Positions 43,672 to 52,115 of a stretch of 64,000 bases of DNA are shown here, in pieces. The position numbers and the translations under genes are program-made. The notes beneath the pieces are model-generated. The model did no database searches and had not been told where the DNA came from. It saw nothing but the letters and a program-made list of their open reading frames with translations. Origin of the DNA: CAVYGN01 sp964413265 (GTDB taxonomy: Bacteria > Spirochaetota > Brevinematia > Brevinematales > JAOACQ01). The stretch is taken from contig CAYPRX010000073.1 in assembly GCA_964413265.1 (NCBI GenBank), forward strand, positions 107,379-171,378. Reading direction: 5' to 3'. The number at the start of each line of letters is the position of its first letter. Positions within the stretch are counted from its first letter, which is position 1.

Positions 43672-44702
43672 TGAATGTCTTTAGGCTGCCCAGGCTGAAT
43701 ATAATACAGGTAGTATCAATAATATTTTTATTGATTTGCCGTTTATGTTTTTCCCAGGCAGCTAATGTTACCAGCAACGAGCCCGTTGATGTTACTGCGG
43801 GCAGGATAACTTACAAGTGGGAAATTGAAAAGGTTTTCCTTGAGAATTCAAACAACATTACCCCTGTACTGACTCAGGGAAAATCAACCCTGAAAGCTGA
43901 TACAATGATCTATGATAATAAGATAGAAACCGGCTATGCATTCGGAAACGTTTTTTACAGGAATTACGCCGATCAGATAATTCTTACTTCCGGTGAAGGC
44001 ACCTATAGCTCACGTCGGAAGGAAATTGTGGTCAGAAACAACCCTAAAATTATAATGCTCAAAGACGGCACGGTTGCTAAGAGTGATTTAATGAAGATAT
44101 ATCCTGATAAGGATACCATTATAATGATAGGCAGTGTTGTTATTACCAATACGAATTATATAATCGGAGGCAACGAGGCAACGGTTTATCAGAAAACAGG
44201 AAAAATGATAATAATAGGCAATGCAAGCGCAAGACAGGAAAAAACCGTTATGACTGCCGATAAGATAAGCATACTGACAAGTCATGGGGCTCTCGATACA
44301 TATACTGCCATAGGCAATGTCAAAATTGATGATTTAAAAGAGGGTTATACGATAAATTCCGGCAGATTGGATTATTATAAAGAGATTGGTTATTCAAAGA
44401 TAACCGATCATCCTGTTATATCATTTACGAATAAGAATGTCAAGGCATATTCGATTGCCATGGAAAAGTTCGACAAAGAAGAAAAGGCCAATCTTTTAGG
44501 AAATGTCATGATAGTCCAGGAGTCCAAGAAAGCCTATTCGAAATGGGGCGAATATTTCATGCACACAAAAAAGATACAGCTTACCGGAAACCCGTATTTA
44601 GTGGAGAGACATTCAAAATTTAAATCAGACAAAATCTTGTTCGATGTTGACTCAGAAACTATGAATATGATCGGCAAAGGCGCCGGATTTTACCAGTATT
44701 GA
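43668..44702 (+). CDS. lptA: LptA/OstA-like periplasmic LPS-transport protein
   Basis: A 344-residue exported protein with repeated OstA-type strands (STLKADTMIYDNKIETGYAFG, VAKSDLMKIYPDKDTIIMIG, GNEATVYQKTGKMIIIGNAS, YTINSGRLDYYKEIGYSKI). A signal peptide covers about 1-30 (IIFLLICRLCFSQAA). It is about twice as long as E. coli LptA, so it may hold two jellyroll segments, or combine LptA with the N-terminal part of LptD. It would form the periplasmic slide for LPS. No lptB ATPase follows; the next gene is a TrmB regulator. Confidence 0.85.
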   Translation: MMNVFRLPRLNIIQVVSIIFLLICRLCFSQAANVTSNEPVDVTAGRITYKWEIEKVFLENSNNITPVLTQGKSTLKADTMIYDNKIETGYAFGNVFYRNYADQIILTSGEGTYSSRRKEIVVRNNPKIIMLKDGTVAKSDLMKIYPDKDTIIMIGSVVITNTNYIIGGNEATVYQKTGKMIIIGNASARQEKTVMTADKISILTSHGALDTYTAIGNVKIDDLKEGYTINSGRLDYYKEIGYSKITDHPVISFTNKNVKAYSIAMEKFDKEEKANLLGNVMIVQESKKAYSKWGEYFMHTKKIQLTGNPYLVERHSKFKSDKILFDVDSETMNMIGKGAGFYQY

Positions 44703-44715
44703 TAAGGAGGTTGAA

Positions 44716-45543
44716 TTGGGTATCGGTGAACAACCTGATATTATCGACAGCTTTGAAAAATTAGGCCTGTCTCCCAATGAAGCAAAAGTATACCTTGCCC
44801 TCCTGGAGAACCATCCTATTACTGGATACCAGCTCGCTAAAACAAGCGGAATTCTCAGGCCTGTAGTGTATGAGATGCTGAACCGCCTTACTGAAAAAGG
44901 CGGAGCCAGAATTATCAAGAGCAATCCGGACACTTATATACCTGTTGAAATCGATGAATTTCTGAAAAATATTGAAAGCGACTTCAGTGAGGCAAAAACA
45001 AATATAACAAGGACACTCCGTGATTTTCTTATACAGGATAATACCGATTATTTCTGGAATATAATAGGGAAAAAGAATATTATTAATTCATCCATAAAGA
45101 TGATCGAGAACGCTCAGAAAGATATCTATATGAGTGTACAGACCCAGGAAAATCTTGATTATTTCATAGCAGCGCTTGAGGAAAAATTTGAAGGCGGCAC
45201 TCATATCGACATTTTTTCATATTACGGATTAGAAACCAGAGGGGTAACATTGTATTCCTTTAAGCTGGACCAGTCTGTCACTATTGAAGAGGTGCCAAAA
45301 GACCATATGACGATCTGCGTAGATGGATCTGAAGGTTCCCTCATAAATATGAGCGACGAGAAAAACGCTAAAGCGGTATACAGCAAAAACGACTCTCTTG
45401 TCTCGCTGGTCCGTAAAAGCATCATTAATAATATATACCAGTACAGATTGTGGACATATCTTGGAACGGACAGGCTCAAGGCATTGATCTTCGATGAGGA
45501 TAGAAAGCTGCTCGAGAGGATAGACAAGTATCTTTCAATTTAA
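44716..45543 (+). CDS. TrmB-family transcriptional regulator
   Basis: A 275-residue regulator. The N-terminal winged helix (about 10-80) reads LGLSPNEAKVYLALLENHPITGYQLAKTSG...RPVVYEMLNRLTEKG. The C-terminal domain (about 105-275) is the TrmB effector-binding/PLD-like region (KKNIINSSIKMIENAQKDIYMSV). TrmB proteins are mostly known as sugar sensors in archaea and in scattered bacteria. Start TTG 44716 is set by AAGGAGG 5 bases upstream; no ATG fits. It follows the LptA-like gene by 13 bases, an unusual neighbour, so it may sense something linked to the envelope. Confidence 0.85.
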   Translation: MGIGEQPDIIDSFEKLGLSPNEAKVYLALLENHPITGYQLAKTSGILRPVVYEMLNRLTEKGGARIIKSNPDTYIPVEIDEFLKNIESDFSEAKTNITRTLRDFLIQDNTDYFWNIIGKKNIINSSIKMIENAQKDIYMSVQTQENLDYFIAALEEKFEGGTHIDIFSYYGLETRGVTLYSFKLDQSVTIEEVPKDHMTICVDGSEGSLINMSDEKNAKAVYSKNDSLVSLVRKSIINNIYQYRLWTYLGTDRLKALIFDEDRKLLERIDKYLSI

Positions 45544-45590
45544 AAAAATTTATAATGGCAGCAGAAACGCCGTTAAAGATACCTCAATAA

Positions 45591-46076
45591 TTATATTCTC
45601 TTTTTGCCGGTCATTTCAAGGACTTCTAATCTCAATATTTTTGTCCTGTTGAAAATTTCCTTTTCGTAATCAAGCTTTTCTGTTAACAAACCGTAATGCA
45701 GCATAATTTTATCAAGAGCTGCCTTCTTTCCCGTTTCATCGCTAATTTCCGTAATTTTACCGGTGCCTATTATGCTTTTATATTTCATTCCCCAATTACA
45801 GGCTTTTTTCGAATCAGCCTGGTTATGGGTAATAAGTTCATGATCTATATCGATTTCAAAGCCTACAAGGTTATTTTTAGACAGCAGATCCAATTTTCTT
45901 CCCTCTGAGGCACAGTGAAAAAAAATTTCAAGATTATTTTCCCAAGTGAAACCGAAATTCAAGGGAACAATGTACGGGATTGCGCTGCCGCCGATAGCTA
46001 TTCGGCAGATATCGGCCTTTTCTAATATTTCTTTTAAGTCACTGAGACTTGTGATTTCCCTTTCTTTTCTCCGCAT
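45591..46076 (-). CDS. Nim-like flavoprotein (pyridoxamine 5'-phosphate oxidase-like fold)
   Basis: A 161-residue protein of the NimA/PNPOx-like split-barrel family. It begins MRRKEREITSLSDLKEILEKA, the usual Nim start, with IPYIVPLNFGF, FHCASEGRKLDLLSKN (the flavin-binding region) and VGFEIDIDHELIT. Members bind FMN and reduce nitro compounds or act as haem/flavin carriers; the cellular role is often unknown. The start overlaps the 3' end of ligA by 38 bases, supported because the Nim N-terminus is conserved. Confidence 0.85.
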   Translation of the reverse strand: MRRKEREITSLSDLKEILEKADICRIAIGGSAIPYIVPLNFGFTWENNLEIFFHCASEGRKLDLLSKNNLVGFEIDIDHELITHNQADSKKACNWGMKYKSIIGTGKITEISDETGKKAALDKIMLHYGLLTEKLDYEKEIFNRTKILRLEVLEMTGKKRI

Positions 46077-48120
46077 CTTTATTCACCAGATCCATGAATT
46101 CCTTTTCGCTTATAACCTTTATGCCGAGAGAAATGGCTTTATCCATTTTTGAACCCGGGCTATCGCCTGCAACAACATAATCGGTATTTTTTGATACAGA
46201 TTCTGATGGAATTCCTCCATACCGCCTTACAAGTGAAGTGAATTCCTCTCTTGTAAAATTGTCAGCTCTTCCTGTAAAAACTATTCTTTTTCCGTTTATT
46301 GGCGAATCTTTTACAATCTTTTCAATAGTAGTGTATTTTATTACTACTCCAGAATCCATAATTTCCATGATTATTTCCCTGTTTTTACTGTCATGAAAAT
46401 ATGAATAAACACTTTTAGCAATGACTTCTCCAATCCCCTGAACTCTCATGAGCTCACTTTCTGCCGAATTCATCAATTTTTCAAGTGGATAGAAATTTTG
46501 GGCAAGTAACCTGGAGCTTTCCTCTCCGACAAAGTCGATGCCTAGAGCATTAATGAACCGCCAGTATTCCACATCCTTCGACAGATCAACAGACCTGAGA
46601 AGATTATCAATGCTTTTTTCACCGAAACGTTCAAGATCAAGCAGAGAATCTCTTTTTTCCTTGAGATGAAAAATATCAGAGTATTTTTTCAAAAAGCCTG
46701 ATTCAAAAAATCTGCCGATAATCTCCTCCCCCAGGCCTTCAATATTAAAACAATTCCTGGAAACAAAATGCCTCAGTTTTCCCTTTATTAAGGCAGGGCA
46801 TTCCGGATTTACGCACCTGAGAGCGACTTCTTCCCCGTATTTAACGATCCTTGAATAGCAGACAGGACATTTTTCAGGTGGTTCTATCCGTTTTCCGCCG
46901 GATCTTTTCTCCTTAACAACCGATATGACTTTGGGTATCACCTCCCCGGACCTCTCCACAACTATAGTATCCCCTATCCTCAGATCAAGCCGGTTTATTT
47001 CATCAAAATTATGCAGTGTGGCCCTGCTTATTCTCGCACCGGCCAGAGTCACAGTATCAAACTCGGCTGTAGGTGTAATAGTCCCCTGCCTTCCAACGCT
47101 GAATTCGACATTACGCAATACTGTTTCGGCGACTGCAGGCTTGAACTTCCATGCTATCGCCCATTTCGGGCTTCTTGCGTCAAAACCGATCCTGTTCTGA
47201 AGAGTTATCGAATCGATTTTAACAACAATACCATCAATATCGTAGGGAAGTTTACCCCGGGATTCTTCCCATTTTCTGTGATATTCAATCACTGAATCTG
47301 ACCGTCCCGTTTTAAGGCAGAAATCGTTGACCGGAAAGCCGGCTTCATGCAGATAAATCAGCCTTTCATAATGTGAATCAATCGATCCGAGGACCTTGTC
47401 TGCAGGATATGACCTTGCCCCGTAGGCATAAAACCTGAGATTTCTCTGTAACGTTACTGCAGGGTCAAGCTGGCGGAGGCTCCCTGCAGCTGCATTTCTA
47501 GGGTTGGCAAAGATTGTCTCACCGCTTTCAAACCTTTCACTGTTCAGCCTCTCAAAATCATCTTTAAACATGAGAGCCTCTCCATAGACCGCCAGGAACT
47601 GGGGATATTTGCCCTTTAATCTCAATGGTATGCTTTTTATAGTCCTGACATTTCCCGTGATGAGTTCTCCGATTTCCCCGTTTCCTCTTGTAGATGCTGA
47701 ACCGAGAATGCCATCTTCATATATCAACTCAAGGGCAAGTCCGTCGAACTTATGTTCACAGGTAAAGACAGGGGCCTTAAAAAGAGGGTCCCCGTCCATT
47801 TCTTTAACTACCCTCTCGTAAAAGTCATGGAATTCCCCATAGTTCATTGCGTTTGCAAGGCTGAGCATTCTGAAGGGATGTTTGAAATTATCGAATTTTT
47901 CAACTGCCTTACCCCCGACCCTCCTTGTGGGGGAGTCATTTCTTCTAAAATCCGGATATTCCTTCTCAAGTTTCTCCAGCTTTTTCATCAGGAGATCATA
48001 AGAATAATCATCGATTTTCGGGGAATCAAGGACGTAATAGTAATAATCATAGTCTGAAATGATTTTAATTAATTCATCTATCCTTGATTTTATGTCAGCC
48101 TTTTCATTTGTCCCTGGCAT
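46039..48120 (-). CDS. ligA: NAD-dependent DNA ligase
   Basis: A 693-residue LigA that seals nicks with NAD+. Domain Ia (SDYDYYYYVLDSPKIDDYSYD), the adenylation site TCEHKFDGLALELIYEDG (Lys in KFDG), an OB fold, the zinc site (CPVCYSR, CVNPECP), helix-hairpin-helix region and C-terminal BRCT (SPINGKRIVFTGRADNFTREE) are all present. Length is standard. A promoter-like TTGATA/TAACAT lies 39-67 bases upstream. Its 3' end overlaps the nim-like gene. Confidence 0.97.
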   Translation of the reverse strand: MPGTNEKADIKSRIDELIKIISDYDYYYYVLDSPKIDDYSYDLLMKKLEKLEKEYPDFRRNDSPTRRVGGKAVEKFDNFKHPFRMLSLANAMNYGEFHDFYERVVKEMDGDPLFKAPVFTCEHKFDGLALELIYEDGILGSASTRGNGEIGELITGNVRTIKSIPLRLKGKYPQFLAVYGEALMFKDDFERLNSERFESGETIFANPRNAAAGSLRQLDPAVTLQRNLRFYAYGARSYPADKVLGSIDSHYERLIYLHEAGFPVNDFCLKTGRSDSVIEYHRKWEESRGKLPYDIDGIVVKIDSITLQNRIGFDARSPKWAIAWKFKPAVAETVLRNVEFSVGRQGTITPTAEFDTVTLAGARISRATLHNFDEINRLDLRIGDTIVVERSGEVIPKVISVVKEKRSGGKRIEPPEKCPVCYSRIVKYGEEVALRCVNPECPALIKGKLRHFVSRNCFNIEGLGEEIIGRFFESGFLKKYSDIFHLKEKRDSLLDLERFGEKSIDNLLRSVDLSKDVEYWRFINALGIDFVGEESSRLLAQNFYPLEKLMNSAESELMRVQGIGEVIAKSVYSYFHDSKNREIIMEIMDSGVVIKYTTIEKIVKDSPINGKRIVFTGRADNFTREEFTSLVRRYGGIPSESVSKNTDYVVAGDSPGSKMDKAISLGIKVISEKEFMDLVNKDAEKRKGNHKSQ

Positions 48121-48158
48121 AGTAATCCCCTGCTTATAATTGAACCGATTATCCGATT

Positions 48159-48187
48159 ATGTTATAACAACTGTATAATTTTATCAA
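48159..48187 (-). promoter_or_regulatory. Possible promoter of ligA
   Basis: Minus strand TTGATA (48187-48182), 17 bases, TAACAT (48164-48159) in the gap after the lipoprotein gene. Confidence 0.35.
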
Positions 48188-48219
48188 AATTAATTATGCT
48201 CGGAGGCTAACAGGGATCA

Positions 48220-49218
48220 TTATTCGTAAACAGCCATTGCACAGCCCCAGGAATCATTAATACCCGTATTATATGTTTGAATCACAATATTGCCGGTGGT
48301 CGTTATCGCGTATATCGTATCGTTGCCTTCCGCGTAGATGCAGCCGTTATAATAAATAATTGAATTGATGTTTATCCCTGTTATAATATTAGCAATAAAA
48401 CTTCCTGACGAAGTATAAATATCTATGCCATTCCCGTATTCAGCTGCATAAATGTAACCGGCTGCATATTTTATACATCCAAATGATTTGTTTTGAACGA
48501 TACTGGTAATTGCAGATCCCGTGATCTTGGTTATGCCGCCGTTGTTGTTATATGTCCCCTCTGAAGAAGCATAGAGAGAGCCTGCCCCGTCTGAATCGAT
48601 AACCCAGGGATTAGTAAGTACATTAGAATAAACAGGATTTGATTGAAGATTATTTACCGGAATAGCGCCCACACATGAATTAGCATAAGAGGAATAATAG
48701 CCGCCAGATAGACATAAATACACGTAACCGTTGGTACAAAAAATTCCCTCTGCAACCAGCGATGCCGTTGCAACCGATGCCGAGGAAGAAAATGAAGAAA
48801 GCGAGATGGCTTCCATTATTGACGTTCCTTCAAAAGAAACATAAAGATTATTCCCGTCGCTTGCTATCCCCTGGGCATATTCCTCTCCTGTGTATGTGAT
48901 GGTACCGGCCCATTGCCCTGTGGAAAGGTTGTATTTCTTAACTGCCGATGTGGTGCCGCTTATAACAAAGTAGGCGTAATTTCCGGATACCAGAACGGCG
49001 ATCGGCTGCGAAGGCTGTGCACACATAGCAGATCCGATCAGGGTGGTAACCTTCCCGGTTGAAAGGTTAAGACTGTTTGCAACATCATTGTACTCATCGA
49101 CGATTATTATGCTGTCCTGCGGCAGTGAATTATTAGGCGGAGCCGCCGGGTTTTCCGAACAGCCTGTGAAAAGCCATATCAATAACAGGATAGTGAGCGT
49201 TATATTGGATATTTTCAT
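48220..49218 (-). CDS. Beta-propeller lipoprotein in the B12-uptake operon (BtuG-like candidate)
   Basis: A 332-residue lipoprotein. The signal sequence ends in LFTGC (Cys20), and a short linker (NPAAPPNNSLPQ) follows. The rest is made of weak ~40-residue repeats such as DVANSLNLSTGKVTTLIG, AVKKYNLSTGQWAGTITYTG and GIDIYTSSGSFIANIITG, the pattern of a YncE/quinoprotein-type beta-propeller. It is 22 bases downstream of the TonB-dependent receptor gene, so it should be under the same cobalamin riboswitch. In Bacteroides, BtuG is a surface propeller lipoprotein that passes B12 to BtuB; by position and fold this may be a counterpart. Direct homology is not established. Confidence 0.65.
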   Translation of the reverse strand: MKISNITLTILLLIWLFTGCSENPAAPPNNSLPQDSIIIVDEYNDVANSLNLSTGKVTTLIGSAMCAQPSQPIAVLVSGNYAYFVISGTTSAVKKYNLSTGQWAGTITYTGEEYAQGIASDGNNLYVSFEGTSIMEAISLSSFSSSASVATASLVAEGIFCTNGYVYLCLSGGYYSSYANSCVGAIPVNNLQSNPVYSNVLTNPWVIDSDGAGSLYASSEGTYNNNGGITKITGSAITSIVQNKSFGCIKYAAGYIYAAEYGNGIDIYTSSGSFIANIITGININSIIYYNGCIYAEGNDTIYAITTTGNIVIQTYNTGINDSWGCAMAVYE

Positions 49219-49240
49219 AAAAACCTCCCCTTTTAAAAGA

Positions 49241-51013
49241 TTAAAATTTTATCGTTATTCCGCCCCTTATATATCTTCCCATCTCAGGGTAACCTGACAC
49301 TTCCTCGTAACTTTCATCGAATATGTTCTCAATTTCAAAAAATACTATATACACCCTTAAATAACAGCTTACAATAGTATAAGGAGGCAGCCATTCAGAG
49401 TTGTCCGGTGTAATAAACCTCTCACTGACGCTTCTGCTGGTAACACTAAGCTCATAATTATTTTTATAAATAACAGATGCATAGAATGAATTTTTATATA
49501 GCGGCGTATAAATTATTCTATAAAGATAATACTGTGAACTGGGGTCATTATTTATTGAATAGTTATAACTGAATGAATAAGAGGCCGAGAAGTGGAAATC
49601 GCCGTAAATTTCATTGAAGTCAATTGAGGCTGATGCTACCCTTGAAAACATTGAACTTATATTTTGTGGGCTCCAAACACCGGATTCGTTCACTTCCCAG
49701 AGTATCAGGTTGCTGTAATAATTTTCTGAATAAGTTAGCGTCAAAATAAATGGGAAAAGAGTGTATAAGACTCCACCCTGCCATTTCCAGCCTGTTTCTG
49801 GAAGAAGATTCGGGTTTCCTATTGCCCCACCCTCCTGGGGCCAGTAAAGATCGTTAAATGTCGGCAGGTTAAGTAATGTAGAAATATTTCCCTGAATAAG
49901 AAGACCATCCATTAATTTATAAGACAGTGAAGCTTCAGGAGTAAAGAAAAAATCCAGATCTGTCCGGTAAGTTTCATCTGCCGCAAGTCCTGCCTCAAAT
50001 CGTCCGAGGGTAAGTCTATTGACAAGATCTATATCTACCTGGTCTGCATTTTTATATCCGATAACGGAACTGTTGAGCATAAAATCTTTATCTATGATTT
50101 TTAATGCAGATGTCAGAGGACCGAAATCGAACTTTTTCCCCACGCTAGCCCCGACCGTATTGTTAATGTTGGTGCTGCTCCCTGTCAATGGACTCATATA
50201 TTCGTTAAACCAATTGATATAATTTATATCCATATTAATTCCTGACAGGGAAGAAGAAAGATCTGCTGTACTGAAATAATCATCCTCACGGCCGAAATCC
50301 CCGTAAGTAGTTCCTGTTCCCTCTTCCTTTCCGGTATGTGTAAAGATCAAATTAAATGCGGGGGTTTCTATACGACCGATCAGGCTTATCTTTTGATAGT
50401 CAAGGTTAGATGCGATATATAAATTTGAATACTGATCTACATATGAAAAATTATTGCTCGCCGATTCATAGGCTGCCCCGATTATGAAACGGCAGTCATT
50501 TGTATCTAGATCAAGATAGACCTTTCCACCATAGCTGTAAAAAGAACCGCCGTATAAGCTGATATACGACATATTTTCAGGAGGGAATAGATTGAAATTA
50601 ATAAGTCCTGCAGGGGCATCAACACCAAAAGGAGTCATATTGTTTTTATAGATATCTGCGCTGTCTGCGAATTCGAGGGGGAGAATCGAAAGATCCATGA
50701 CATTATTCTGGCCGTTATCGATAACAAGGCCATTCAACGCAGTTCTCGTATGCTCGGAGCTCCCACCATCAAGAGATACTGTGTTAAGCTGGCCCGGCGT
50801 TCCGTAAGAATTGATCTGGATAGAAGAAGATGGTATTTTTGATTGTATTGAATCAAAATTCAGTATTTTACGGTTATCATAAAAAAACCCGGGTTCTGAA
50901 GGAAAATCAAAAGTTTCATTTTCATTTGTAAATGAAAGATTGAAATCCGATTCACCATAAGCGAAAATAGAGATGATTAATATAGAAAAGGATAGTACTG
51001 CTCTGCTAACCAC
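49241..51013 (-). CDS. btuB: TonB-dependent outer-membrane cobalamin receptor (BtuB-like)
   Basis: A 590-residue outer-membrane receptor. A signal peptide (about 1-20) is followed by a plug domain (~35-150) with SSIQINSYGTPGQLNTVSLDG, ALNGLVIDNGQN and GAPAGLINF-like motifs, then a barrel of alternating aromatic strands ending in RGGITIKF. No clear TonB box was found at the N-terminus. The substrate call rests on the cobalamin riboswitch directly upstream and the divergent btuFCD. Start GTG 51013, with AAGGA 10 bases upstream inside the riboswitch's regulatory hairpin. Shorter than most BtuB barrels are by little. No tonB-exbBD in the window. Confidence 0.88.
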   Translation of the reverse strand: MVSRAVLSFSILIISIFAYGESDFNLSFTNENETFDFPSEPGFFYDNRKILNFDSIQSKIPSSSIQINSYGTPGQLNTVSLDGGSSEHTRTALNGLVIDNGQNNVMDLSILPLEFADSADIYKNNMTPFGVDAPAGLINFNLFPPENMSYISLYGGSFYSYGGKVYLDLDTNDCRFIIGAAYESASNNFSYVDQYSNLYIASNLDYQKISLIGRIETPAFNLIFTHTGKEEGTGTTYGDFGREDDYFSTADLSSSLSGINMDINYINWFNEYMSPLTGSSTNINNTVGASVGKKFDFGPLTSALKIIDKDFMLNSSVIGYKNADQVDIDLVNRLTLGRFEAGLAADETYRTDLDFFFTPEASLSYKLMDGLLIQGNISTLLNLPTFNDLYWPQEGGAIGNPNLLPETGWKWQGGVLYTLFPFILTLTYSENYYSNLILWEVNESGVWSPQNISSMFSRVASASIDFNEIYGDFHFSASYSFSYNYSINNDPSSQYYLYRIIYTPLYKNSFYASVIYKNNYELSVTSRSVSERFITPDNSEWLPPYTIVSCYLRVYIVFFEIENIFDESYEEVSGYPEMGRYIRGGITIKF

Positions 51014-51020
51014 TTCTTGT

Positions 51021-51209
51021 TTTTCCTTGTTCCCGAGGAAAATAAGATTTTATCATGAGGCAGGTCTCCTGACTCGGGTGTGTAAATCTCCTTGCCTTCC
51101 CATTAGTGATAACAGTGGCTTTGGAGCCGTCAAATATCCCTTACAGTGCCGGGCAGCGCTCCGGATTCTCACCGGATTCCCTATTATGCCTGTGAAAGCA
51201 CCGCATGAT
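51021..51209 (-). promoter_or_regulatory. Cobalamin riboswitch, translational type, controlling btuB
   Basis: On the minus strand the aptamer begins with ATCATG and ends with CATGAT (51209-51204 and 51057-51052), which pair as P1. In between are the family's conserved pieces: GCGGTGC, GGGAATCCGGTGAGAATCC, GCCACTG and GAGTCAGGAGACCTGCCT (the B12 box). Downstream, TTTTCCT and AGGAAAA (51042-51036 and 51027-51021) form a hairpin that hides the ribosome site of btuB. Its loop CGGG can pair with CCCG in the aptamer, as expected for the L5-L13 kissing loop. Bound B12 should therefore block translation of btuB and, probably, the downstream lipoprotein. Confidence 0.93.
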
Positions 51210-51217
51210 AATGAAGA

Positions 51218-51246
51218 ATTTTATTTCCATTGCATTAAAAAGTCAA
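51218..51246 (-). promoter_or_regulatory. Promoter of the riboswitch-btuB transcript
   Basis: Minus strand TTGACT (51246-51241), 17 bases, TAAAAT (51223-51218). The expected start near 51211 coincides with the first base of the riboswitch. Confidence 0.6.
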
Positions 51247-51258
51247 ATAATGTATTAT
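51230..51258 (+). promoter_or_regulatory. Possible promoter of btuFCD, overlapping the btuB promoter
   Basis: Plus strand TTGCAT (51230-51235), 17 bases, TATTAT (51253-51258). It overlaps the divergent promoter, so RNA polymerase could bind only one at a time. Confidence 0.35.
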
Positions 51259-51260
51259 AT

Positions 51261-52115
51261 ATGACTATTATGTCCAGATTTTATTTGTTTTTTATACCAC
51301 TCGTTTTTTTTGCAGAATCAGCACTGCAGGCAAGCACATCTTTCCACAGGATCATTTCTTTAAGCCCTCTGGCTACGGAAGAGGTTTTTTTATTAGGACG
51401 GGATTCTGAACTTATAGCCGATACGATTTACTGCATCCATCCTGAAGAAGCAAAGGTAAAACCTAAAATAGGCACAATCATCGATATCAACATAGAAAAA
51501 ATTTTTCAGTTAAAACCTGATCTGGTACTTTCCTCTGGTCTGACTGATCCGAAAAAACTTGACAAGTTACGGGATTTGAAAATCCGTGTTGAGGTATTTG
51601 TACAACCTGAAAACTTTCAGGCGATCTGTGATCAGTTCATGAGGCTGGCTGTTTTACTGGAACGCGAAAATTCAGCAAAATATATCATGCATGAAGCCCA
51701 GTACAGGGTATCGAACCTGAGGACTGCTGCAGCCATTTACACTAAAAAAAGAGTCTTCGTTCAGATAGGTTCGAACCCTCTTTTTACAGTGAGCAGGAAT
51801 TCTTTTATCAATGATTATATTGTTTTCGGAAACGGCATCAACATTGCGGCCGATTCCGGCTCTGGCCTTTACAGCCTGGAAGCTGTAATAAAAAATGATC
51901 CTGAAGTTATTATTCTTTCAGATATGGGGATGGACATCGATAATGAAAAAAAATTCTGGCAAAAATACAAATCAATTTCCGCGGTCAATAAAAACGCAGT
52001 CTATAGCATAGATTCCTACCATCTCTGCAGCCCGACACCGGCAACTTTTGCCTCAACACTGAAAGATATAATTCATATGATACACCCTGAATTTAAAGAA
52101 ATGAGTAGCAAATGA
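51261..52115 (+). CDS. btuF: Periplasmic cobalamin-binding protein (BtuF-like)
   Basis: A 284-residue class III solute-binding protein. The signal peptide is about 1-22 (FYLFFIPLVFFAESALQA). The mature part has the BtuF/FepB pattern: RIISLSPLATEEVFLLG, PKIGTIIDINIEKIFQLKPDLVLSS, RVFVQIGSNPLFTVSRNSFI, LEAVIKNDPEVIILS. ATG 51261 or 51270 can start it; no Shine-Dalgarno precedes either, and the likely promoter is so close that the mRNA may be leaderless. Open frame continues far upstream, but that part only mirrors the riboswitch on the other strand. It delivers B12 to BtuCD; the stop overlaps btuC (ATGA). Confidence 0.85.
   Translation: MTIMSRFYLFFIPLVFFAESALQASTSFHRIISLSPLATEEVFLLGRDSELIADTIYCIHPEEAKVKPKIGTIIDINIEKIFQLKPDLVLSSGLTDPKKLDKLRDLKIRVEVFVQPENFQAICDQFMRLAVLLERENSAKYIMHEAQYRVSNLRTAAAIYTKKRVFVQIGSNPLFTVSRNSFINDYIVFGNGINIAADSGSGLYSLEAVIKNDPEVIILSDMGMDIDNEKKFWQKYKSISAVNKNAVYSIDSYHLCSPTPATFASTLKDIIHMIHPEFKEMSSK

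Noticed and set aside
50973..51260. Long open extension upstream of btuF
   Set aside because: It is the antisense of the cobalamin riboswitch and btuB start; the signal peptide begins only at 51261 or 51270.
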